64,000 nt of DNA from Centroberyx gerrardi (taxonomy: Eukaryota > Chordata > Actinopteri > Beryciformes > Berycidae): positions 13,288,854-13,352,853 of the forward strand of contig NC_136000.1 of NCBI RefSeq assembly GCF_048128805.1. Reading direction: 5' to 3'. The notes beneath the pieces were generated by a model. The model made no database searches and was not told the DNA's origin. It was given only the letters and a program-made list of their open reading frames with translations. The first letter of the stretch is position 1; every line of letters begins with the position of its first letter. Both the position numbers and the translations under genes were made by a program. Of the stretch, positions 1 through 12,500 are shown piece after piece.

Positions 1-951
1 GTGGTTAAAACATCAACAATGCAGGCTTCTAAAGAGGAAAGTAACTAAGTGACTATGTAAACTCGGGGCTGGGGTTAGTGTTAGGGCCACTGGGACAGGG
101 ATAATGGGCTTCAGAAAATGGCTCTTGTACAAAACTATATACATGCATTTTTTTTTTTTTACATCATCATTCTTACAGCACTCTTTCCCACAATGCAGCC
201 CTCTTGTTTATTTATTTAAATTATGGAAAATGCACAAAAGCTATTCTGGCAGCCGCTCAGCATTATACATTTAGTGCATCATATAAAGCCACTGAAACAT
301 CTTGTCCTCTTGTCTACCAAACTCTGTCACACCTATATCAGCTATAGCATGCTGTTCTCTCAGTAGCAGGGATGACCAGGCTGGACCAGCGACAACTGCC
401 AGCAATAACGATTTCAGCTGCTGGAGAATGTGTATTTTCAGCCTTACATAAATACCACTTTGGTGTGCCAGCATGCTAAAAACATCCACTCCAGACTCTA
501 ATTTGAGGGGTAATGAGCAGATGTACAAGGTTATTTGAATTATGCAAGGGCGTGTGTTCATGGGGGGAAAAAAAGGAACATTCCCTTGATCTCCCTTGGG
601 TGGGCCCCTCTTGCCGCCCTGCCTTTAAAATCAAGAGTGTGTCTTTCCTCTATAAAAAGCATGGGTTTCTGGGCGCTCCGTATACTTACTGAGGATAAGT
701 ATGGGAGTGGAGCAGCCCAAATGTAAATTAATGGGCGCACTAAAGTTCACCACCACAACAAACTGACTCGATGGACCTTTGAAATGTTCTAATCATATCA
801 TATATTGTAGGTTTTGGGGTCCATCTGTAGACGGCTGAGGGCAGTGAAGGAGGATTTATGCCTCTGGTATGAGGGATGAACACAACCAGGAGCACGCTTC
901 AGTCTGTGCTTTGGTAGAACATGGCAGTGGGGCAAAATTTCTACAGAGGTA
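1..951. other. Presumed cd81 intron 2, left part: no gene recognised
   Basis: I searched both strands for the third CD81 exon (TM2 region) and did not find it. The stretch holds a short T-run near 147-160 and nothing else I can name. It is called intronic only because cd81 exon 2 ends at 2413 with a good donor and its next exon must lie further left. Confidence 0.4.
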
Positions 952-1320
952 CACTACCAGTCAAAGGTTTGGACACACCACATTTTTCTTTATTTTTACT
1001 ATTTTCCACATTTTAGAATAATAGGAAAGAAATCAAACTATGACATAACACAAATGGAATTATGCAGTGACCAAAAAAGTGTTAAATAAATCAAAACTAT
1101 CTTATATTTTAGATTCTTTAAAGTAGCCGCCCTTTGCCTTGATGGAAAGGCAAAGGCTTTGGAAAGAAATTCATACATAGGCATCAACTTCACTATTTAT
1201 ATTTGTCTAAGAAACAAATTTCAAGCATTTAAGCATAAGCCTTTACATCAAAAAGGCTTTAAGATAATGGAAAAACATAGTACATTCAATCAAGTGAGTC
1301 CAAACTTTTGACTGGTAGTG
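952..1320. mobile_element. Tc1/mariner-type non-autonomous element with terminal inverted repeats
   Basis: The left end reads CACTACCAGTCAAAGGTTTG and the right end is its near-perfect inverted complement ending TTTTGACTGGTAGTG. Both sides are flanked by TA (950-951 and 1321-1322), the target duplication of the Tc1/mariner superfamily. The element is 369 bp and carries no transposase frame, so it could only have moved with enzyme supplied in trans. The terminal sequence resembles a Tc1-like family common in salmonids and other fish, from memory only. It lies in the presumed second intron of cd81. Confidence 0.75.
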
Positions 1321-1322
1321 TA

Positions 1323-2412
1323 GATAGAGAACAAGCTGCACTGCATGAACACAAACCTCCCGATAGATCCTGTGAATCAGATGCTTACAGCATGAGGGAC
1401 AGAAGGCACATTATGGCTCTTATTTGTGCACCACGCACACAGACTGTTCGTACACTCACTGCCCACACACACTTACACACACGCCTCTACATCTGTCCAA
1501 AACATCTGGCACTTGCTCTTCAAAGTACATCGATGCGGAGACTTATTAAAGTCGTGGGATCTGGAGGCTATTCTTCAGGACGGGGCATGTGTGTTTATCA
1601 GAGTCTGACCACGTATGCGGTCATCAGTGTCAGCATGACAGCCAAGTAAAACACATCTACTGTGCAATAGCCACTTGCTGAGCCACTCTTAGTCACACTG
1701 CGGATTTACGCAGGTCCTGTTTCCTGTCTTTTCTCAGAGGTCACTCCGCTCCTGCTATTTCTGGAACTTACTCACATGATCCCAACTGAAGATGAAAAGC
1801 GGGCATTTCTGTGAATTAGTTAACTATGGCCGCTCTATTAACAGGGAGCTTCCTGTAGTGTGGAGAACAAAGTGTGGGGAGTGGCATAAACAGACCCAGG
1901 ACTAATCCTGAGAGCAGAAGAGGGAAGGTAACTACTGTGTCAAGGTGAATGCTCGTGATGATGAGCAGCCTGGGACACATGAAAATTACTGGTCAGCATG
2001 TGTCCAAATTGAACCCATCACTGTCAGTGGACAGTTAGCAATGAAGCATGAAATAATGACAAGCAGTCCGGGCTTTCCCAACCTTGGAAAGAGTTAAATG
2101 AAATGAAATGAAAACATTGTCCCTAGAACAATTTGAAGTCCAGCTAAATGATAATGATGATGATAATATCTAATTGTCAAATGAAAATTCACTGCTGATG
2201 GCACTGCACTGCAAAAAAAAAGCCGCTCTGCAGAAGCCTTGCAGTCTCACTAACAAGCACAGTTCAGCTCAGCTTTAGTTCTGTTCCCTTGAGGAATGAA
2301 AGATGTGAAAAAAGATATATATTTTCATTTGATTTAAACACTGGGGTCACAGACATGAACAAGGCAGCGGTTGGGAAGCTCTGAGGTAGTTTACTGATGA
2401 CGGTATACTCAC
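1323..2412. other. Presumed cd81 intron 2, right part: no gene recognised
   Basis: AT-rich sequence with no exon-like frame bounded by splice sites that matches a known family. A short run of ATGATGATG-like repeats lies near 2148-2166. Nothing else is recognised. Confidence 0.4.
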
Positions 2413-2535
2413 TGATGTAGAAGGTGCCTGGTGCCTGGTGGCCTTCAAACTGCAGTATGAGCAGGTTGCTGGTTTGACTGTCGTGACGGAGCCACAGCGC
2501 CACTCCTAAGATCACACCTCCAGCCAGCTGTCCCA

Positions 2536-2588
<53 letters not shown>

Positions 2589-3399
2589 TTTATTACTTTC
2601 TTTCATGTTGCTTTACTTTGGTGATAACCTGTGGTAGATCATAGCCATTCAAAATGTCTGAAATTCAAGAGATATGTTACCATAAATATTAAAATAAACC
2701 TGTAGTTATCAATTTTTAATACTTTTTTTTAAAGAAACATTAAGCTTTTATATGACAGCAGCAGTGTGCGGCCTCACATGTGGAACCACACGCACATTTA
2801 CTCTGTAAGGTCAGATCAGTGTCCGAACCTTTTCTCTAATGTTTCTGTCTCTCAGCTCGGCCTCAAGGGAATGCGCTGTCCAATGCTCTTTAAAAAAAAA
2901 GTTTTGGAAGGACATCTTGGCACCTCAGTACATACCATGTCCTCACAACATGGGTCATTGGTTCAAATCCAACTCAAGAACTTTTTTTGCATCTTATCCC
3001 CTCTCTCAATCCCCCAACTGTACTGTCTCTCTCCTCTATACCGTCCGTATCTAATAAAGCAGAAACCCCCCGATAAAAAAAAGTGATGATAAAAAACGTG
3101 ATGGAGCGTAAAAGCAGAAGGATCACATCCAGCACCAAGTCGTGTAGTTTATTCTTCATATGGTGGGGCCCCTTTTTACTTTATGCCAATGTTTACACCA
3201 AGTTATCAGCACATTTAGGCTCATGCCTGCTTCCCATTGTTCTCCAAGAAACAGGAAGCTGAATCCTCAATGTGAAAAATAGCGAAGCGGGGAAGAGAGG
3301 GCACTCAGAGTTTTGACAATGACAGGCACTCCAGAAAAAACAACAGAGGAAGCACTAAATCAAGTGGAGAGTGTCCAGGATACGCCGACTTTCTGCTTA

Positions 3400-3436
<37 letters not shown>

Positions 3437-4650
3437 CAAAAGTTCTTGTTCACAGAGAACAAAATGAAAGCAAGGGAAATTCACAAATTGAGTGATCGAT
3501 TCTCACTGTGTAAGACCATGAATGAACACATGAATATTAAGGAAGTGCAATTTATATCTGCCTGAGTTCTGATGTGGTGTAATGAAGCTTGAAGGGCAGA
3601 TACAAGGGCAAAAGGGTACGACTACTGTGGTAAGTCCCTTATGACTCAAATAACTACACAGCCTTCCTAGAAAACAAGAGGAAGGAGAATACAATTTGCA
3701 GTGGGAATGTACAGCTACTTGGAAAATTAAAATGCTTCAGCGGTACAGGTCTTTCCTGAGCACTCATGAGCATTCACAGACAGCAAAGGCCACAGACTGA
3801 CGACCAGGTGGGAACAAAGGAAATGTCAGAGGGAAAACAGCTCTCCCCTCCCCCAGAAACTCTGTTGCCCCTGTTCATTCTTCCTGCATGTATGTTTAAT
3901 CTGAGGACAACCACTCTCCTCTCAGCAACAAATCCCCCACTACTCAGTTAACTTCATGTTTTCCGTTCTCCCCAAACTAATGTCAGAGTTCAGACCTTCT
4001 TGCCCAGAGTGGACTGAACATAACTGAATTTCAATAACAAAATGATGCCACTGTTTGAAGTAACTGAACCAGAGCTTATGTGAGAGTCTTAAAAAAAAAA
4101 AAATGAGACATGCTGGAGGGAAAAAGCGGCGTTATCTCGGTCCCTTTTCCGTGAGAACACAGAGGAGCCTGAACCCCACACAGCCTGGAGCGCTCCTCTC
4201 TGCTTCTCTTTCAGCCACCTTGCACTGCTGCTCGGCCAAGCAGAAAATAACTGTTGATCATGGGTAACAGCATTTCTGCTCTGCCTGGCCAAGGCTTTGT
4301 GCCGTGCCTCCTTACTCTATTGATGCTGCCTCCCTCTCTAAGAGCAGCCCCAGACAGAGCAGCATAATTAATAGCAGGACTGGAAACTCACTGCATCTCC
4401 TCCAGGATTCATCATTTATGAATTATGGCATAAACCCATTGGCTACAGACGTGTAAAGCTCTTAGTCCATTCAGTCACAAAGAAGAGGGAAAGTGTAAGG
4501 ACAGTAACAATATGTTAACTAACATCCGAGGTTACATATCCAACAACAACTTTTAGGATACAGAGTAAAACATGGTCAACTCACCCAGAAAATAAAATTA
4601 AAGAAGAATAACATATATTTAATGCATTTCGTGCAGCCCGCCACAGCCAT
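2413..4650 (-). CDS. cd81: CD81-like tetraspanin, 5' part (exons 1-2 of a gene running off the left edge)
   Basis: Tetraspanins are four-pass plasma-membrane proteins that organise partner receptors; CD81 is the B-cell co-receptor and cell-adhesion member. Exon 1 is 4585-4650 and encodes 22 residues beginning MAVAGCTKCIKY and ending FFFNFIFW, followed by GTGAGT. Exon 2 is 2413-2527, after a CAG acceptor, and begins LAGGVILGVALWLRHD, the end of transmembrane segment 1 and the start of the small loop, ending in TFYI with a GTGAGT donor in phase 1. These two peptides match CD81 rather than CD9 by recollection. Later exons (TM2-TM4 and the large loop with its CCG motif) are not seen in 1-2412, so they should lie beyond the edge. 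The gene is head to head with kcnc1. The duplicate letter (cd81a or cd81b) cannot be decided here. Confidence 0.88.
2538..2586. repeat. (AG)n microsatellite
   Basis: An almost uninterrupted AG dinucleotide run begins 11 bp before cd81 exon 2 in the direction of transcription. On the minus strand it reads as CT repeats, so it forms the polypyrimidine tract of the exon 2 splice acceptor. Length change in this run could alter exon 2 splicing; that last point is inference. Confidence 0.9.
2915..3083 (+). mobile_element. Degenerate tRNA-derived SINE-like fragment
   Basis: A polymerase III B-box-like motif, GGTTCAAATCC, sits at 2960-2970. It is followed by a pyrimidine-rich body, an AATAAA at about 3053 and a short A-rich end near 3076-3083. 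The A box is not clear, so the 5' boundary is approximate. It lies in cd81 intron 1. It could instead be a chance B-box match. Confidence 0.4.
3403..3434 (+). repeat. Poly-A tract, 32 bp
   Basis: An uninterrupted run of 32 A in cd81 intron 1, possibly the tail of an old retroposed copy. I could not recognise the sequence upstream of it. Confidence 0.9.
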
Positions 4651-6595
4651 GTTGCCAGTATGATCAGATCCTCTTTTTGACCAAATCAAAAGGTTTGTTG
4701 TGCCAGTCTACTGTCCGGGGATCACAGAGTTTCTGCTAGGCTCAGTTTATTCAGTCACTCGGGGTATAGGCGCTATGCTGCAAACTCCTCCTTATAATCA
4801 AGAGTGAAAACCGAGACGGAGAACTGCCCACCAATTGATGCGGGCAAGCAAGGGCTAAGAAAACGGCAAGCTCTCCATTTGCAAGAGCGAGGAGCGGCAC
4901 AAGTGAACCCTATATTCCTCTGCAATTTAAAATATATTTAGGCCAAATGTAGGCCAAAGCACAAATCATTTCCTGTGAAAAGTCTGCTTGAAAGAAAGAA
5001 AAGAAAAGAAAAGAAAGAAAAAAAGAAAGAAAGAAAGTAGGAAAAAAAATGAAACATATAAAAATAAATAGCGTTTATTTAACCCTTAGCCATTTTTTTC
5101 AACATAGCCTACTATAGGCATGGATGTATTAAACTATAGGTCTACTATACAGGTAATAACTCTGTAGAGCAACAGCGTGCTGGAAGCTGCGGTGAGCGAT
5201 AGCGCCATCTGCTGGCAGCTTTGATACAAGGGGCCTCATTGGATAATTAGACAGACCAAGTGCAGCCCATAGGTGAGCAGAAACGAAATTCTCACAACTC
5301 TTTGTTTTCAAAATGTCAGCACTAACGGTGTCAGCTATCCATGCAGATTTATATGAAAATACTACGCAGATTCCCATTAACTATAACCAAGTGAATACAG
5401 TCTGAACTCTTAAATCAACGAATCATTGCGCCATTGCCTATGAGATCCGACTCTTTATTGCTGGGGGTGGATGCGCGTTCATGGCTGCAGGGTCACACCT
5501 TCTCTGCCCAGTTGTGCATGAAGATCGTCAGTCTGTCTGCTTCAGCCGCGGACTGACCATAACTCTCCAAACGACGAGGGAAAGGTTGGGCGGCAGTGAT
5601 AATTTCATCTAAATGGGAAAACTTGACAGCCTGTTTTAACAAATACAAGGCTCTTTACTGGGCATGCTCCACATGATGTGAGTAGGCTTGAGCTGGGCAG
5701 GGTGTGAAGAAGCTGCGAATAAATAAACAGGCAGTTTGGGTGTTTTTGAGGACGCTCTTTGTTTTTTGTCCATCTCTTGCTTACCACACATTGGTCAGCA
5801 GAGAAGACTCTTTCACAGCAGACGGCGGATCTTTTCTTCTCGGCGCTCACGGGGGAATCAAGCGAACAATGCGTTAAATGAAAACAGAAAGTGTTATCCT
5901 TCCTGGCCAACAGCGCATCTGCCAAGGCTGCAGAGACAAAGAGCTAGATCTACCGGCGGTATCTCCTTAAACGGAGAGAGCGGATTGAGTGTCGGGTGGG
6001 AAGGAGGTGAGCTGGTAGGCAACAGAGGAGGGGACTGAGTCTCCAGGAGAGCTGAACTGAACAGGCGCTGTCCGCTCAGCACCACCGCAGTCACCTTGCT
6101 GTGAAAGTCAAAAACGCACAGACTGATTTGATCTACAGTTTTACCGCATCCCGGGAGTCTAATGCGCTGGATTTATGTTGGCGGAGGGGGGAAAAATTGC
6201 CAGCATTTGCCCTTTTATCTCAACATCTTGGATTTACCGATGATGTGACGTCCATTCTTAATGTGATGCCATTGGCTGCAATCATTTTGGATTTCGATTC
6301 TACACTGTAGTGAGTCTGGCAGCTATAAGCGTTTATGATCTCCAGTAGCCTACATGACAGGTGCGTGCAGAAATACTGAGTCGACCTGATCGGGTATAGA
6401 GGGAATGTAGCCTGATGCGTCTCACGCATCCTTTCTTTCATAGTTGGTAAGAAACGACCGGTTGCTTTGTACGCTGTTATCCTTTTATAATTGTATCTCT
6501 CTCTGTCTAATCATTGCTGTGCATGTGTTGCACGGTGCGCTTAGACTTACCGTTGTGATGAAGGGAACTTATTGGAGAAATGCCTAAGGGACGCA
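4651..6595. other. cd81-kcnc1 intergenic region with divergent start codons
   Basis: The start codons of cd81 (minus, 4650) and kcnc1 (plus, 6596) are 1.95 kb apart and face away from each other, so both promoters and 5' leaders should be here. A purine tract of GAAA/GAAAA repeats lies at about 4989-5037. I see no convincing TATA box for either gene. Open frames in this stretch lack splice sites or recognisable domains. Confidence 0.5.
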
Positions 6596-9500
6596 ATGGG
6601 CCTGAGCGACGACAAGGATCGCATTGTGATAAACGTGGGAGGGATCAGACATCAGACATACCGCAGCACCCTGCGCACTCTACCTGGCACTCGGTTATCC
6701 TGGCTGGCCGAGCCTGATGCACCCAACCACTTTGACTATGATGCCAAGATCGAGGAATTCTTCTTCGACCGCCACCCTGGCGTTTTTGCACATATCCTTA
6801 ATTACTACAGGACAGGTAAATTGCACTGCCCTGCTGATGTCTGTGGACCCCTGTATGAGGAGGAGCTGGCCTTCTGGGGCATTGATGAGACAGACGTGGA
6901 GCCATGCTGCTGGATGACCTATCGTCAGCACCGGGAGGCAGAGGAGGCCCTTGATAGTTTCGGCGGGGGGGCCCTGCTAGACCTGGGGAATGATGATGCG
7001 GAGCCAGAGGCAGAGCATGCCGAAGGGGACGATGTGGATGAAATGACAAGGAGGCTGGCGCAGGGAGACTCTCCTGATGCCAGGCATGGGAGCTTGTGGA
7101 GCCGGTGGCAGAGACGTGTTTGGGCTCTGTTTGAGGACCCTTACTCCTCTAGATATGCAAGGGTGAGTAGCCTTATCTAAGATATTTGCTTATGTCAAGC
7201 CATGGCCGTGGCATTCCTGCTACACTTGATGTTCAGGGAGCTCATTAGGAGCCTCCAGTACAACCACCATGAGCAAATTCTGGAGTAAATATCATCTAAA
7301 TGCTGTAAAAGTGGTCTAATATTTCACTGAGCTGTAACAATCAAAGCTGCATGAACATGATCAAAATTGTGAATTTGTCTGCCCAGATTGCTTGATGGTG
7401 AAAGAAAGATTGATGAAGCCTCCTCAGCTGAGGCTTTCAGAGAGGCTGTTGATGACCTTGAAATTGCTCTCTCCTGGGTTTCCACAGCAGGGATGTTACT
7501 GTACAGAAAGGGAGAAAAATATCGACCAATGACCTCATCATCCGTCAGAATCATTTACATGCAAATCATTACCTCCACCCACTTCTATCTCACAGGAGAG
7601 CATGAGGAACTCATTCTGAGTCCCACAGGTCTTTGAATAGATACTTCCAGGGCAGCAGGATCTCTGGGCAGGCTGGCAGTTTGGTTAAATAGGTCAGCCA
7701 CACATTAGTAAACCAGATCTTTGGCACCACCAGAATTTAATGGCAGACCTCCAGACAAAAACTGGGTTGCTGTTAGAGGTGACATTTTTGGACTTGTTAT
7801 GGGCACTCTTCCATCCAGGCTTAATGCCTCTCATTGGCGATAATGAAATGACTTTACACCTTCTGATATTTTTGCTTTTTCGACCAGTACCCCCTACAAA
7901 GACCGCTGTGTCGCACGCTGTTTTAACAGCTGTAGCATGGTGATTGGTGTAATTAGGTATCAGGCCCCATCCAGCATGTGTAAACTGTATTGACATGTTC
8001 TCACTCTTACAGTAAGCAATAGTGAATGTGGTTTAACTCACACACACGTCTTTCAGAATCGCCTTCTGAATGCGGGAACATTTCTCAAAGTAGAGAACTC
8101 TTCGTAAGTGTCCTACATTTAACACTGAGGGAGACAAAGCAGAGCAGGGATTGACAGAGCTCAACTAAGACTGGCAAGAAGATTAATTAGATCTCAGGGT
8201 CTGAGTTAATTACAGACTGTATTCACAGTGGATACATCAGTAGAAAACCCCTGTCACTGCACATTACTCTGGGCCTGTGGTTTGCGAGCAAGGGTGAGAA
8301 TTAGCCAATAAGGACAAAACACCCTTTGGCCGTCACCTTCCATACCAAGTTGTCCCAAATGTCACAAATACATATAATTTAAGAGGCAATCTTCCTAAGA
8401 TGATGCACTAAATAATGATGGATGGGATGTTTATGGTGCTGTGTCCTGGTGGCAGAGAGCCTGTGTCAGGATACATCAGTGGAATGAGCTTGGTTGACAT
8501 GAAAGTAGCTGATGTGAATGAGGCTTTATCATATTGGACAGTAGGCTACTGGTGGTGTGGTGTGTTTGATCTGTTTTTGATCTCTCTTGCGAATGGATAT
8601 GGATGTACATTTGAAAGATGCACATTTCCAGCTACTGAATGTAAATAAAAAATATATACAAAACAATTAACATATTACAGTGTGGAAATGATCGTTGCAT
8701 TTGAAAAACGATGTTAATATGCAGAAGGTGAACAGTAATGTTGGCTCCATTGAACAAAATGGACAGGCTGCTGACAGAACAGAACTCAGTGTACTATAGA
8801 TACTGCCAACACACAGTTTCCCTCTGGACCATTGGAATAGCTGGATGGGAAACAGACATTCATAAGCAATAGTGATTTCCTCAGCACAATGCGATGAATT
8901 GCCAATGATGGGATGTCATGATGAGTGTCTGTTTTCCATCTCATGTGCCTGCCTTAGCAAGACGTGGTCCATGGACTTGACTGAGCCTGTGTTTCCTTCG
9001 CTCAGTGGAACATAAGCCGCTCCCTCATGCCCCAACATGCCCCACTCCAGCTCACTTCCCTGATGTCGTTCATTAGTCTTCTTGTCTACTTACAATGCTC
9101 CACACTGGCAGAGAAGCACTAAAGGTCTGCACTAGCACTCATTAGGACATCGTCATGCATGAGCAAACTGCTATTGCTCTAACTTGTGAGATTCATAGGA
9201 CGATCAAGTAGATTTCTCCTGCTTGTCTGTTTCTTTGTCTACAAACAGTGACCTACTGACCCTAGATTACAATGAAAATATGCCTGTTTTTTCATATCGC
9301 TACTCCTCGTAACGCCAATCTTGGTAATTTTCATATTTTAAATGGAGTTGAAGGACTACATGCTCCTCCATGGGTTGAGAAAATTCTACACCCCTTCTGT
9401 CTGATGGAAATGTTTCAAACTTCATTGGATAAAAATGAAAGAAAAATGCATGGTGGTCAAGCTGAAAACAAGGCTTTTTTTCTGAGTTTCTGAAAAGTTG

Positions 9501-12500
9501 CCTTTTTTTTGCCGTTTTTACTGCGACGATATTCAAAATAAAATGCATGAATGGTAATATATACTGTAAACCAGCAGGATCGGAGGATGATAACATGGGG
9601 ACAGGGTTGCAATCAATACCCAAGAGAGAATATTATATATCTCTCTATATACCAGTGATGTATACATCAGGCGTACCAGAACCTAAATGCAATGAAATGT
9701 GATCATCTAATCAATACATAATGAAGGCTACGGTACTCTTCTGCCATTAAGGGAAATATAGGTTTCTCATAAAAGGAGTGCAGCATCTGTCCAAACAGCC
9801 TCAGCTCACACTGATTCCCAAGAGTTGATCATCTGGACAGTATGACCTTGTGTAGGGAAGACCTGCTGTAGTAACAGTGCTGAAGAGGAGAACTCCAGCT
9901 AAATTTAGTCGTGTGGGTCGGCACTAATGACCCGCCTGCTGCCGGCTCTTTGTAATTCTGAGTGTAGCACACCCTTGAAACATGCCGTGACCTTGAGATA
10001 CAGCAGAGGGAACAGAGGCCCAAGCAAGAATAGCGGGCTCACATTGATTCTCCCTTTTACAGTGACACTACCGAATTAAGACACACACACATACATACAG
10101 GGAGAGAGTGGAGACAGAGAGAGAGAGAGAGAGTCAGTGCCATTGTTATTGTCAAACCAGACGCCATAGTCTCAGACAATAGATTGAATTGCATTGAGTC
10201 TTGCTATGAATGGTTGCTGGGCCGTTGAGCTTGATTACATTGCATGTATTACTGTGCTCATTCTCCTCTCTGTCCTTCTCCCTCACCCCCCTCCCTTCCC
10301 CCCATTCCTCTCTCCCTCCTCCTGCACCCTACATATTTCCTGCCCAGTGGGTGGCTCTTGCCTCGCTCTTCTTTATTCTGGTGTCCATCACCACCTTCTG
10401 TCTGGAGACCCATGAGGCCTTCAACCCCATCATCAACCGCACCGAGCTGGAGCTGGTGGACAACGTGACGGTGGAGCATGTGTACCCGGAAGTCGAGACC
10501 GTGGCCTACCTCACCTACATTGAAGGCGTTTGTGTGGTGTGGTTCACTTTTGAGTTTCTAATGCGAATAACTTTCTGTCCAAATAAACTTGACTTCATCC
10601 GGAATGCCCTAAACATCATCGACTTCGTGGCCATCCTGCCCTTCTACCTGGAGGTGGGCCTCAGTGGGCTCTCCTCCAAGGCAGCTAAGGACGTGCTGGG
10701 TTTCCTGAGAGTGGTGCGCTTCGTGCGGATCCTGCGTATCTTCAAGCTGACCCGTCACTTTGTGGGGCTGAGGGTGCTGGGCCACACATTGAGGGCCAGC
10801 ACTAACGAGTTCCTGCTTCTCATCATCTTCCTCGCTCTCGGTGTCCTCATCTTTGCCACTATGATCTACTACGCTGAACGAATCGGAGCTAATCCCAACG
10901 ACCCTCGAGCCAGTGACCACACGCACTTCAAGAACATCCCCATTGGATTCTGGTGGGCTGTGGTGACGATGACTACCCTCGGCTACGGAGACATGTACCC
11001 TCAGACGACCTCCGGCATGCTGGTTGGAGCCTTGTGCGCCCTGGCGGGTGTGCTGACCATCGCCATGCCCGTCCCTGTGATTGTCAACAACTTTGGAATG
11101 TATTACTCCCTGGCCATGGCGAAACAGAAACTACCAAAGAAAAAAAATAGGCATATCCCTCGGGCCCCCCAACCAGGTTCTCCAAACTACTGTAAGTCAA
11201 GCATCAGTTCACAACAACCGAGCCCCCTAGCCCATGACGACGTTTTCGAGATAAAGTTTCAAGGTAAGAAACAAAAGAAAACATCCTCATATATAACCAA
11301 TATATGCTGATATATATCATTGCCTCATCACTCCACTGTCCTTATCTCCTGATGCAGTCATAACACTATTCAGCCATTTCATTGTTTATCTGTTCCCACT
11401 TAGTAGTTCAACCAGACGATTCAGGCATGAGATTAAACAAATGAGATTCCCACTGAAGAATCGATAAAATATGTGATGAGAAGCTTATTTGACACTGGAT
11501 GGGAGAATAGAGAGATTGAGGGAGACCATGAGTGATCCTGCTATTGATTTTGCAATTCTTAACTGACTCACCCATCCTTTCTCTTAAGACTAACTGAGAG
11601 TTGGTGTTATTGTCATATATTGTAATGCTAAGAACATGTAAGAAGACATCAGAATCACTTGATTGGTACAAGTACAAGAAATGTACAGGAATTTGTCTTG
11701 GTGGTATTGGTGCGAAGACATATCGACAACTGATATAGTACATGTGATACATATACATATGTGATACAGTACATGCTGACACACATGGCAACAAACAACA
11801 ATTGAGACAAAAATCTTATTACTTAAATTGTGGGGGGAAAAAAAGAAATTCAGCCGGTACTTACAGATGATATAATTAAGAGATTGACATTGTGATTTCT
11901 TGTAATATAGGGATAGTTTTTTCTGTGTGTGTGCATGTTTTTTTGTTTTTGTTTTGTGTTATCGAGGCGATTTAGGAGTAACATACTTCTGTCATGTCAA
12001 TCCCATCCCACACACCTTGCTGAAATACTATCTGTACTACCACTAACTATGTTTCATGGACCCCCAGGTGTCCACAAGTGCGACAGACCAATCCCTCTAG
12101 CTCTGGCATTCTTAGATATTAAACCAGAAGATTTTTTTTGTGTTTCCCATTGTCTTAAGATTCCAAACTGAACGGTGAGGCAGCTAACGCAGCTCTGGCC
12201 AATGAAGATTGCCCTCATATAGACCAGGCCATATCTCCTGAGGAAATCTTCAGCCCCAGTGAGAGAGAGCGGCCCTGCTTCCTGGTCACCACTGCTGAAC
12301 GCCCCAACCACACAGGGGGAAGAGTGAGGAGGGGTACGTACAGTAACAGCCAATCACAGGCCCCCGTAAGACACTGACACCATAGACAACAGACATGCTA
12401 TGTTCTTTTCCTTCTTAACACCTCAATTAATCACAGCCACACACACACACACACAACTACAAACCTCTTACAACCTTCACCCACCTCCACAACAGCCGCT

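Noticed and set aside
271-561. Minus-strand frame considered as cd81 exon 3
   Set aside because: It lacks the TM2 pattern expected after TFYI and has no matching splice acceptor.
2148-2166. ATGATGATG run considered as part of a repeat array or CRISPR-like structure
   Set aside because: Too short and irregular, and CRISPR arrays do not occur in animal genomes.
6572-6595. Extending the kcnc1 start eight codons upstream to a TTG
   Set aside because: Vertebrate nuclear genes use ATG. The ATG at 6596 matches the family's usual short N-terminus.
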